Positions 1 to 11,300 of a DNA stretch of 64,000 bases are shown one piece after another. Position 1 is the first letter of the stretch, and each line of letters begins with the position of its first letter. The notes under the pieces were generated by a model. That model ran no database searches. It was not told where the DNA came from and worked only from the letters and a program-made list of their open reading frames with translations. A program made the position numbers and the translations under genes. The stretch comes from Eudorina sp. 2006-703-Eu-15 (taxonomy: Eukaryota > Chlorophyta > Chlorophyceae > Chlamydomonadales > Volvocaceae), in assembly GCA_003117195.1 (NCBI GenBank), contig BDSI01000034.1:310001-374000 (forward strand). The letters run 5' to 3'.

Positions 1-421
1 CTACATTACAGTTTTGAAAAACATTTCGAGCAGTGGAGATGAAGCCGAACTGTAGAAGACTGCAGCTCACAACGCGCAGCTTCAGATGTCGCAGCTTCAC
101 CAGTCGTAGCTTCTGCAGCCGTACACTTTGACCAACTGCCCGTGTACTCCGTCCGTGGACTTAAAGCCATTTGCAAAGACCATAATATTATGAATTGAAA
201 GAAAATTATTATCCCAATCAAAGAATCTTTACTTTCATTCGCCTCCTGAGTTCATTTACTTTCGCAGGAAGGACGCAACCGTTGCGCTGTTAACAGCTAG
301 GAAGGCAGGAGCGCATAGCATTTTATTATACAAAAAGTTCATTCTTGGAGTGTGGAATAGTCTCTAGGTTACGCTCTCACATATCACACCGCCCTCATCG
401 CCTCAACATCCAGCTCTCGCC
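1..421. other. Upstream flank of P450 copy A; no gene seen
   Basis: No convincing coding frame is visible. Positions 60-125 carry several imperfect copies of a GCAGCTTC-type word. An AT-rich stretch near 318-335 (TTTTATTATACAAAA) lies about 90 bases before the copy A start codon and could be part of its core promoter, but this is only a position-based guess. The last 60 bases are pyrimidine-rich, like a short 5' UTR. Confidence 0.4.
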
Positions 422-3400
422 ATGGCCCTCCTATCAATCGCCACCCTAAGCCCCGCCATCCCGCCGTTCATTGCCTACATTGCCACCCCCTGGGGGACAC
501 TGGGCGCCTCCCTTGTTGCAATGGTGCGTGGGTGGGTAGGTGGACTGAAGGGTGGCCCAGCTTACCAACCCATGATTGCAGTCACGGAGACATGTCGGTT
601 CTGGTCGGTCTGCGTCGTTTCGTTGTCTTGTTTCCTTGCAGCGGTGTTTCCTTGCAGCGGTGTTCAAGTCCTGAAATCTCATGCCCCAAGGCGCATTCCT
701 TTCCCCTAGATAACATGTCGCGGTAGCCTCGCAATCAAGGCCTTTCGGTGTTGGGAGAGACACGCACGCCGTGTACCGCACCATTTCCCTAGTTAAATCA
801 TTTTCGTGGCATTCGACGACTCCCAACCTCCCCACACCCTCTACCTGGTAATAATTTCCCCAGGTTGCATGCCTGGTCTGGCTGGGGCTTTACCCCTTGC
901 GGAGATGGATGTACCGTCACTTCCCAGGTGGGTGGGTGGGTGGGTGGGTAGCTAGTAGGTGGGTGCGTACGCTGGATGGGTTGGATTGGACGGTCAGACG
1001 GCTCCAAGCAAGGCGCGAGGTTAGGGCGTGGAAGCGGCCGCATACTGAAAACGAACACATACACATGCTACACACAGAGAACTGTGCACAGACACACATA
1101 ACCACCTGCGTGCGGCGGAGCGCCGCTCGGTGCCGTACGTGCTCCTGCCACGTCAGAGTATCACCCAGAATAGCCAGGGAAGGACCTAGACCGTCCGTCC
1201 TGGGGGTTGATTGGGTTGTGGTCGGCAGAGAAGTGTAGATGCAACAACGAGCTTGCGCCCGCCTGAGTCAGGGATTGGTTTTGCTATGCGGACGTGGATG
1301 GAATTCACTGTATCTACTTGATAATTTGATACTACCAACCTGGTGAATAAAAGTAATGAAGTAATGATGACCTTCCCCAGCCTGTGTTCGGTGTCCTCTA
1401 GGGTTTGCACAGCTCGCAGCCTACGTGCGACTTTGGAGCTCTCCCCGTGGCCCGCCTCCTTGCTTGCTTGCCGCGCAGGTCCCTTGGGCCTCCCCTTCCT
1501 GGGTAATCTCCCCCAACTGGCCGCCATGGATGTCACCCAGTTCCTGTCGTACGGGGCAAAAACGTACGGCTCCGTGTACAAGGTACGGCACTGCGGTCCC
1601 TCCTCCTGGCTGCTCGCTGGGTTAAGATGGTAACTCAGACTCCTCCCACCACGATGTATGTACGTGCCGCGCTGACCTGCAGTACTCCCCTTTCCCCCTC
1701 TCCTCGCATCCAGGTTTGGTTCGGCACTCGGCCCTGGCTGGTAATCAGCGACCCCGACCTGGTGCGGTGAGTGCATGAATGAATGACGGCCGAGCGAGGG
1801 GAGTTTTAAAATACAGCTTGGATACATTGTTATATTATTCAGTACCTGGCATGATGTTCGGGTGCATGACGGAGAACGAGAGTGACCGGTCGCACAGCGA
1901 TCTGGCAAAGCGGAAGCGTGCTGCGGTCGCCGAGGCGCAGTTTCGCAGCGGATTTGCGGTTATGTACGCGAGTAGCTCAGCGTCACCCGCCGTGATTGCG
2001 CTCGCACCGCACCGTTGCTCCAGTGGCCAGGTCTGCCCGCTAGCTGGTACCTACGTGTGGCCGCCTATCCCACAAATATTCCGTTAGTTGATCCCAGACT
2101 CGCAACTAGCTACCAACCACTCTTTGACTCTTGGTCGTCGTTCCCGCCGCCGCCGCCTCTTGCAGCGTCTCAACTCCCTATCCCCCTTTCCTCCTCGTGC
2201 TCTGCAGCAAGCTCGCCTCTCAGTCCACCGCCCGGCCCCCCGACCTGTCCACCTACCTGGATGTGCTGACCGGCGAGAACCGACTGACGGAGGACGCCAG
2301 CGCCTTCTTCGCGCAGTGAGTTCCGGGGCCATGGACAGGGTGGATAAGTGCGTGTGATTATATGACAGAACATGGGAGCTGTGCTCACGGGGCGCCGCGC
2401 TGGTGACCCCTACCGATATCGAGGGGAATGGTCCGGACTGCTATGCTCCGCCTCATAGTCGGCACTCCAGAAGCGCGGGCCCCGGCCCTGCCTGACGCCC
2501 CTGGAGCACCTACCCTTGGCTTGCCAAAGGGGCGTACCAGTTCCTGTCTCTGTCTGAGTACTCCTTTCCCGCCCGGCGCACTGCGCGCTCCCTTGTGCAG
2601 CGGTGAGGTGTGGCGCAGGTCCCGCCGGGCCTTCGAGTCGACCATCATCCACCCCAGCAGGTGCGTGAGCAAGGGTGGGAGCGGGGCGTATGCGGGGCGG
2701 CGTGTGTAAAAAGAAACGGAGGCGTGTGTGCGTGTGTGCATGTGTCAGCGGGTGTGAGAGGTGGGGCGCGCAGCGTAGTAGTAGTTCTGAGCGCGCGCGG
2801 CAGATAGAGCGAGCAGCAGGGATGTGGTTGCAGAGCATCGTACCCGTGCCAACCAGCTTCCGCCGTCACTGCTATCCGGCCAATCTATCTGTCCTCAGCC
2901 CCATGGAGTCTACTGCCTTACAAGCCGGACCACCCTGCAGCAGCTCACTGACAACCTCGTCGTTCATTCCTCCTCTGCCGCCGTGTCCCCATACAGCCTA
3001 TCTGCCCAGTTGCCCGCGGTCAAGAACGTTCTGGGCCGCTTCTTGCCTTCACTGGAGCGCCCCGCCACCTCGGGGCAGCCCGTGGACATCCATAAGGCCC
3101 TGGGGGATCTCATGCTGGAGATCACCGGGGAGCTGGCCTACGGGTGAGTGGGTGGATGGGGAGGTTGGAATTACTTACAGGCCCCCAACAACCGGTGGGC
3201 TGTTACACCGCCGTAAAGAAGTATATACGGAGTATTACCTATAGTGAATTGTTAAGTAGTGTGTGAGGGGGTACTGCTTCATTCGCTTGATGCGGCGATG
3301 CACAATCTAAGAGTAAGTAGTGCGCCAAGGTGCGCAAGGTTGCGCTCCAGGACATTGCGTTTGGGATAATTGCCTTGAGATTTGGAGTAGTGTTGAGGTA

Positions 3401-6240
3401 CAGCAGGTGGAGGGGTGGGCAAGTGGTTGATGACCAAGCAGGAACCTGTCCTGTACCGGACACCGGTTCGTTTCCGGCAGCCGTCACAAGGGACCAAGAT
3501 CGGCTTCGAACCACTTTATCAGGGCAACTATGTATGCTTATCAATCACATGTTTCGGTACCGCTTAAACCCCTTTATTTGCCCCAGAGTTGACTTCGGCG
3601 TGGATTTCTACAAGGACACGGCGGCGGAAGTGGACCAGCTGTCCAAGCATGCGGACAAGCAGCACTCGCCCTACAAGGACACCCAGTTGGGTGCGACCCT
3701 GGCCCGGGCCTGCCGCGATACCTTCGAGGTCATGCAGTTGGAGCATGCCTCCCTCTACATGCTCCTGCAAGTAAGTGGGTGCGTGGGGGGTGGGGTAAGC
3801 ACGCGTGCACACGGGCGCGGCGGCGGACTAATTCCCTTCCGATAGATAGATAGCCCCGTCCAGAGGTAAGGACTGGCTCGGGTATAGACCCGTGGGGCAC
3901 GTGGGTCATGCGTGACAATCCACGCCTCTCGTACCCAAATAGAGGACGACGGTCATGCTGCGTGGGATGAGGCCTTACGGCTGGTCGTTGGTGATTGTAA
4001 GGCACGGTAGTGCATCGCCGCTTGCCTGCATTTCTGGTGTGCGCGCGGCTGATCTCCGTGGCGTGCGTGCGTGTGGCGTGGTGGATGGTCACTCGGTCCC
4101 CTCCGTCCCCTGCACCACCCTCTGCCTCGCAGCTGGTGTTCCCCGCCCTCAGGCCCGTGATCCACTTCCTGGCGCACCACTTCCCCGACACCAACCAGCG
4201 CCGAGCCATGGACGCCCGCTCGACCGTCATCAGCCTCAGTCGTCAGCTCGTGAAACAGTGGGAAGAGGCAAAGCGGCAGCAGCTGCCACAGGAGGCCACG
4301 ATCAGCTCGCCGACCGGTGCCCCCGACAGCGGCGAGGCGGCCTCTCTGCGCGAGGTCGGTGGCGGCATCCGTGGCTCCAGCTTCCTGGCGGCCATGTTGG
4401 AGGGGCGCAAGGGGGCGCAGAAGCAGGAGGACAGACTGAGCGAGATCGAGGTGAGGCGGGTGGGCGGGGAGGGCGGGTGGGCGGTGAGCGGGAGGGATGG
4501 GATCAGGGAGGGATGGGATCAGGGCAAGGGAGCGAGTCGAGGACGGACAAGAGTAGCCATCAGGCAGGGCCTGTGGTGAAGGCAGGTTGAGGTCAGGGTG
4601 CTCCCCGCGATGCCAATCGCGAGCAATGCCGATAGATAGGGCCAATCGTTGGTACCTCCCGATAAACGTTTCACACAAGCAATCCAAAGATTTCACCTCC
4701 TCACACAGCGACCCTCAGCTTCCTGCATCCGTGTTGCCGCTCGCTACGCCCGCCAATCTTGTTCCGGTTGCTACAGTTAGGCCGTTGCTACTGCTACTAC
4801 CGTATTGCAACGTTTCCTCCGGCCTTCGTCTGCTAGTGATTATTTGCACGGACGCCGTTTTGGCCCCTTGACTGGATCTGGATATTCATCCTCTCATGCA
4901 TTCCAGGTCCTCGCTCAGAGTATGACTTTCATCTTGGGGTCCTACGAGACCAGCAGCAACACCACCTCCTTGGCCCTGCTGCTGCTGGCCAGCCACCCCG
5001 AGGCCCAGCAGCGGCTGCTGGAGGAAGTGGACGGGGTGGCGGGGAGGGAGATCAGCCCGGAGATGCTGGCGGGGCAGGTGGGTCGGTGGCGGTGTCTCCG
5101 TCCTGAGTGTTTCTTGCACGGGGATCAGACTACTCCACCTGTACCTATCTAGGGATACTGCCCTTCTTGCAGAATGCCTTCTATTGTTCAAAGCCCTGTA
5201 CCGATAGACCGTTTCTGGGTAAGTGACCGTGAGGGCTTACGTAGACCTCGGAGTGTTGGCAAATGGTACGGTGCTCAGTGACTTTGAAGCTAGCAAGCTA
5301 GCGACGCTGATGAGTGGTAGCTGAACTGGCCCATCGATGCACACTGTCTGCCCATGTTCGCCCTTGTCGTACAGCTGCCGTACACGGACGCCGTACTTAA
5401 GGAGACCATGCGACTGTACCCGGCGGTCCCAGTGATGCACCGCCACGCGAAGGCGGACATCGACCTCGGGGGCGGGCGGGTGGTGCCCAGGTGCGGTATG
5501 TGGGTGTGTAAAAGATAACATGTGTGTGTATGTGTGCCCAGGTGAGGCATATGCCGGTGTTATATGGGCGCATGTCGCTTCTTGTTTCTGGAATGTTCGT
5601 CGCACAGTCTTCACCGCATGCTATTGTCCTCACCGATCACTTTTTGTTAACGCGATGGATACTACTGCTCTCCCTCTCGCGCGTCGCAGGGGTACAGTTA
5701 TTGCGCTGTCCAACTACAACCTGCACCACGACCCCGCCCTGTGGCCCGAGCCCGAGCGCTTCCTGCCCGAGCGCTTCCTGCCGGGCGGCGCCGCCAGCTC
5801 CGCCCATCCCGCCGCCTGGGCGGGCTTCGGAATGGGGGCGAGGATGTGTGTGGGCCACAAGCTGGCGATGATGGTGGGTGGCGGCGTGAGTCACGTGGGT
5901 GGTGCGCAGGGGCGTTGGCTCAATTTAGCAAGCAGACTAAATATTGTATATATGTACGTGGTAACCCCACCTGTTCTAGTCACGTTTACTCCCTCCGCAC
6001 CAAGTACGCGTCTATCTCACAAGCCCCAATCATACTCACTCCTCCCTTTCCATCCCATCCCTCTTCAACCGCTTTTCTACCTCCCAGCTCACCAAGACCA
6101 CCCTCGTATCCCTGCTGCGGCGCTACAACTTCGAGTTGGCACCCGGTCAGCAGCCGCGGCCCGCCATGGCCACCGGCGCCACCTTCGGACCTCAGGCCGG
6201 CGGAGTGTGGCTGCAAGTGCGCAGCAGGGGCGCAGCTTGA
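422..6240 (+). CDS. Cytochrome P450, CYP711/CYP3-clan-like, copy A (intact, 13 exons)
   Basis: Heme-thiolate monooxygenase, probably ER-anchored; substrate unknown. Exons: 422-523, 864-927, 1479-1582, 1714-1766, 2208-2315, 2601-2660, 2997-3143, 3587-3770, 4133-4450, 4907-5077, 5375-5490, 5690-5873, 6088-6240. They sum to 1764 nt, one frame of 587 aa. All introns are GT/AG. The protein has a hydrophobic N-terminus (about residues 10-45), the hinge PGPLGLPFLGN, a C-helix WRRSRR, a YGVDFG stretch, an I-helix GSYETSSNT (E-T acid-alcohol pair), ExxR as ETMR, PERF (in a doubled PERFLPERF), and a heme loop FGMGARMCVG with the Cys ligand. The start ATG sits in CGCCATGG and begins an exon matching copies C and E. 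The I-helix and YGVDFG resemble CYP711 and CYP3 clan proteins; subfamily naming needs a tree. No gene-specific regulatory site is seen. Confidence 0.92.
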
Positions 6241-6875
6241 GGGATTGGCGTTAGTTGGAAACAGGAGCTAGAGGAGGGGATGGTCCTGCACTCCTTTTCA
6301 CGTGTCGACCGAACGAGTATTCCCCAGCAACTTGATACGTAGGTAGACGTCATGTTACTTTCATCATCACCCAGCCAATGGTAGGTGTTGTCCAAGTTCG
6401 TGGCCTGATGGCGTGGGTGGGGTAATCATTAATAATTGTTACAGTGGACCCTGCGGGTCATAGTGGGGTGGTGCTGCTGCATAACAGTATTTGCCGGGAG
6501 CACGACACAACACGGCGAGGGGCAGGGTCGATGCCCAGCCAGCATGCGCCGGCGCCATCCGCCCGAGGCCGAGACTGAGGTCTCGGACATGCTGACCGGG
6601 CCTTCAGGTGTCTTGCTTGAGAGACGATCGGGCGACGGCCTCGCCGTTACTACATACGCGAAATAGAGTACTCCGGGCACCGCCCTTCTGCAGGTCGCTG
6701 CTGGCAGTGTGTGGCCCAGCTAGCGGCGAATGAAGCGAGGCGCGTGCATTATTAGTCAGGTGCTGGCGGACGACGCTTGCAGGCGTGTCGGTTCCCGGGG
6801 GTGAGTGAGTGCTTGTAACGAATGTGAGCTGACAAACGAAACGAGCCGATATTCGACATGCCCACACGCAGCGCG

Positions 6876-7402
6876 TTAGAGTGGTACTGCTGAGGTGCCT
6901 CTGCGAAGATTGGTGCGTACAGATAGAGTTGGTGCATACAGACGGAGAGACGTGAGGCCACGGTAGCTTGCAATTCGTTGGTTTGTATATTTCTCTAGCC
7001 CCTTAGGATTTGCAAAGTTGCGGAGCTGCATTATTGCATTGCTTTGTCGGCGCCTCTGCCTGCGTGGGTCTCCGCCGGCGACTGGGGGCTCTTCTGCTGG
7101 TAGGCATCCAAGGGCACCGACGATCCCTTCCGGGTTGGCTGTAACCACTATTCGTTCAAGTACTTGATCGCCTGGCTTCCGCCCAAGCGGATCGCTCTGA
7201 AATGGGCGAACGTGGTGTTGGTTCACTCGTGATTCTCCAAGTCTGCAAGCCGGCGTTACACAACTACGTACTTGGTTACCCTTGGTTATTGTGAGCTGGC
7301 ATTGCGTTGCCATCCGCTTTACACGACACCTGCCCAGGAAGGGGCCCCAGAGTGAATGAATGCATCATGCTAGGAAGATGGACACAAGACTCGCAACGAA
7401 TG
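6876..7402. repeat. Dispersed repeat A, first copy
   Basis: It aligns by eye with 14490-14990 over its whole length, with scattered substitutions and small indels. Shared landmarks include GCTTGCAATTCGTTGG, TCTTCTGCTGGTAGGC and AGGAAGATGGACACAAGACT. It carries no long coding frame. The two copies lie upstream of P450 copies B and C respectively, so the repeat probably duplicated as part of the P450 unit. Confidence 0.75.
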
Positions 7403-8015
7403 GGGTGGGGTGGGGTGGGGTGGGGTGGGGTGGGGTGGGGTGGGGTGGGGTGGGGTGGGGTGGGGTGGGGTGGGGTGGGGTGGGTGGGGTGGGGTGGGGT
7501 GGGGTGGGGTGGGGTGGGGTGGGGTGGGGTGGGGTGGGTGGGGTGGGGTGGGGTGGGGTGGGGTGGGGTGGGGTGGGGTGGGGTGGGGTGGGGTGGGTGG
7601 GGTGGGGTGGGGTGGGGTGGGTGGGGTGGGGTGGGGTGGGGTGGGTGGGGTGGGTGGGGTGGGGTGGGGTGGGGTGGGGTGGGTGGGTGGGTGGGGTGGG
7701 GTGGGGTGGGGTGGGGTGGGGTGGGGTGGGGTGGGGTGGGGTGGGTGGGGTGGGGTGGGGTGGGGTGGGGTGGGTGGGGTGGGGTGGGGTGGGGTGGGGT
7801 GGGGTGGGGTGGGGTGGGGTGGGTGGGGTGGGGTGGGTGGGGTGGGGTGGGGTGGGGTGGGGTGGGGTGGGTGGGGTGGGGTGGGGTGGGGTGGGGTGGG
7901 TGGGGTGGGGTGGGGTGGGGTGGGTGGGGTGGGGTGGGTGGGGTGGGGTGGGGTGGGGTGGGGTGGGGTGGGGTGGGGTGGGGTGGGGTGGGGTGGGGTG
8001 GGGTGGGGTGGGGTG
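7403..8015. repeat. GGGGT pentanucleotide array, about 0.6 kb
   Basis: Nearly uninterrupted GGGGT units, with occasional GGGT units that shift the register. One strand is purely G/T, so guanine runs of four recur every five bases. It is directly followed by sequence shared with copy C downstream of its exon 2, and sits where exons 1 and 2 of copy B would be expected. All six frames stay open here, which produces long but meaningless Trp/Gly/Val or Pro/His reading frames. Confidence 0.97.
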
Positions 8016-8385
8016 GACAATCTGGCATCTAAGGAGCTCAAAGACGCGCGCGACGTGCGCCCATGGACCTCGCTCGTTGGGCCCTGTTGTGCATCCTCAG
8101 ACAACGACGACCGCCGCACAGATCCACCGGCATGGTGCCGTACTACTCATGTCAGATCAACATGACTTCAGTCTAGGAAGTATCAGAGGTTCTGCTGGTG
8201 GTTTGGTTCGCTTTCGTTGGAGATGTTTAGCGGCAGGAATAGCTTGCGCCCGCAGGATTTTAGGCAATGATTGGCAACACGTAGCAAGAACGAAGCATTA
8301 TCCAGTCAGGCGTCCCTCCATGCACAGCTCGTAGCCTGCCACATTGCAAGCTCCTCCCGCGACTCCGTTCCTCTTCGCCCCCAAG

Positions 8386-11300
8386 GTCCCTTGGGCCTCC
8401 CCTTCCTGGGTAATCTCCCCCAACTGGCCGCCATGGATGTCACCCGGTTCCTGTCGTACTGGGCAGAAAAGTACGGCTCCGTGTACAAGGTACATTGTGA
8501 TCCCTCCCCGCCCCTTGCCGCTCGCTCGGTTGCTAACTCAGACTCAGACACCTCGAAGTATATTTATGCCGCTTCAACCTGCACTCCCCAAACCTCATCC
8601 CAGGTTTGGTTCGGCACTCGGCCCTGGCTGGTGGTCAGCGACCCCGACCTGGTGCGGTGAGTGAATGAGGCGCGGGGCGAAAGGGCTAAAAATGCAGCGC
8701 AGTCTATAATATTAACAGCTGGCGGAAGGCGGCTGACGGCGGAGCACAAATCCCGCCATAACGCCAAACCGTGCTTATTATCCGTGCTCCGCTGCCATAC
8801 CCTGCCGTGCGCCCCAAAGCAAACTCGCTGTGCAGTCCACCGCCCGGCCATTGGAGCTGGCCTCCTACCTTGATGCGCTGACGGGCGAGAACCGGCACAC
8901 GGAGGCAGTGTTGCTATCTTCCAAAACGGGGAAATAGAATTCCGCAGGTTTCCGGCCTGTCGCCAGTAGCCAAAAAACCTTTGGCAGGGCAGATTTTGGG
9001 GGGCTTCCTAGGTGCCAGGAAATAAAAACCTCCGAGGCAGGGCGGAAATATTTCTGCGTGTTTCGACAGCAGGGCCACTGTTACCACAGCGACGACAGGG
9101 ATTCTAAGTCCATGGAGGCCTGAAGCGCGCTTTCCTTGCGTCGCGGATGCATATGGGAGGGTAACCAGGAGTTGGGGACACGGCATTCGAGTGTGTTTTG
9201 GCGGTAGACAGGTGTACGATGCAGGATTTTTCCCTGCGCCTGCAGATTTCCAGGCCTTTTTGGTAGTCTGGAAAATAGTTGGCAGGGCAGATTTCCGGCT
9301 CTCCACAGCGTCAAATAAATGAAATCTCGCAGGTTTCTTGGGGGTCCGGGAAATAGAAAATTTCCGGCTTTTTTGCCCGTAAATATTCTTTTTATTTAAG
9401 ATAGCAACACTGCACGGAGGACGCCAGCGCCTTCTTCGCGCAGTAAGTTCCGGGGCCATGGACAGCAAGACGGGGATGTGCGTGTGGCGGGACACTGTAT
9501 CTGGCTTCGTTCATGGGGCATCGAAGATGACGCGGACAGTTGCCCACGGCCACATCTCTCTGTACGGCACCTGGGTTCACTCAAAACGGTCCCGGCCCTC
9601 GTTACCGGAGCTCCCGCGCCCTTCGGTCCTGAGTGGTTGATTGAGAGTAGCAGTTCCCTTCTTGAGAGCAGTGGGCGCTTCTTCTTGCCCACTCCCCTGT
9701 GTCCCGCAGCGGTGAGGCATGGCGCAGGTCTCGCCGGGCATTTGAGTCGACCATCATCCACCCCAGCAGGTGCGTGTGTGAGGTTGGGTCCGTCTAGGTA
9801 GGTGTGTGGGGCCGCTGCCTGTCTTGGGGCCAGAACCCAGAAGGACCCGGCTGACCGGGAAAGATGCGCAGTGTGGTTAGTTCCGGGCGTGGCAGGGCAC
9901 CTGGGTGATTGAGTCTGGTTGGCGCGTGGCTGTGTATGTATTCATCCGAGTACAGCTACACATTGCCCGTGGTGGTGCAGTCCAAGTGCCCCGGCTGACC
10001 AGCCGGTATCTACCTTACGATTGAGCCCCAACTGGAAGCAAGTTCTGCAGCTAAGTTGCATGGAGGCTCATGATTGGGTTGACTGCGACGCCCTCCGCGT
10101 CCCTCCGCCGTGCCCCGAAACAGCCTGTCCGCCCAGTTACCCGCTGTCAAGAACGTTCTGGGCCGCTTCGTGCCTTCCCTGGAGCGCCCCGCCACCTCGG
10201 GGCAGCCCGTGGACATCCATAAGGCCCTGGGGGATCTCATGCTGGAGATCATCGGGGAGCTGGCCTACGGGTGAGGGTGCTATCATTCTAACAAAATAAA
10301 AGTTAGGGCGGCCGTAAGCAGGATAACTAACTACCCCGAAAACGGGTAATGTGTGTTTACGCATACATGCTATTTTCGTCCTTTTGGATGTTTTGAGTGT
10401 ACGATGAGCGACTTCATTGTTCGCTGTCCGGTGTACGACACAGCATGTTGGCTCACAGGCGCAGGTATTGCCTTCGCGCAGAGGTTTTTCATACTTGATG
10501 TGAACGCATGCTGTTGCCAGTAGGTACGTGCGGGACACGTGTCGGCGAAGCAGCTACCACGCAACTCGGGTTGGGGCTTGAATGGTTCTGTGCCGCACCT
10601 GCTCATCAGCACCGCCCATACCTCCTGCCTCCTGTTCACACGGGTCGCACTACCGAGCGTTTGACCTACTTTCCAACGCTATATTAAATAAGGCGGTAGA
10701 AAGTATGGTAGAAATTAAAACACTTTCTTGACACAATAACTTCCCCTCCCAGAGTCGATTTCGGCGTGGATTTCTACGAGGACACGGCCGCGGAAGTGGA
10801 TCACCCAGTTGGGTGCGACCCTGGCCCGGGCCTGCCGGGATACCTTCGAGGCCATGCAGTTGGAGCATGCCTCCCTCTACATGTTCTTGCAGGTAGGTGT
10901 GTAGGCTGGCGCGTGTGCACTGGCGGAATGATGTCCTGTCGCTGCTGGCGATAGTTACGTCCGGACGAACCACGGCGGGGCATAATTCGTGGTAAAGACC
11001 AGAGCATGAATCTGGGCGCAGCATTTGGTCCAGCGGCTAAGGTCGGTGGCGATAGGGTTTGCAAAATAACCGGGCGGTTGCTGCTGCTCCATTACAGCAG
11101 TGCCGATGGCAGGTAGGTGCGGCCCTAGCTGCGTGTGGTTCTACGTACATACGCGCCTCACCTCTGACATACCTCACTTGTCCCTGCCCCCTTCCCTATA
11201 CCACCTCTTCCCCGCCGCTGGTGTTCCCCGCCCTCACGCCTGTGATCCACTTCCTGGCGCACCACTTCCCCGACCCCAATCAGCGCCGAGCCATGGAAGC

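Larger units (their letters stand above)
6241..8385. other. Gap between P450 copies A and B: repeats, no intact gene
   Basis: The first part is presumably copy A 3' UTR. A 23-base match to the 3' end of the local LINE family lies at 6439-6461 in minus orientation. From about 6876 to 7402 there is a dispersed repeat also found at about 14490-14990, followed by the GGGGT array and then by the P450 intron 2-like sequence shared with copy C (from about 8016). A TGTAA word at 6814-6818 is a possible but distant poly(A) signal for copy A. Confidence 0.6.

Noticed and set aside
7403..8015. Interstitial telomere repeat
   Set aside because: Volvocine telomeres are TTTTAGGG-type; GGGGT units do not match.
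7276..8334. Several 240-320-codon frames on both strands across the GGGGT array
   Set aside because: A five-base repeat without stop words keeps all frames open; the translations are pure repeat.
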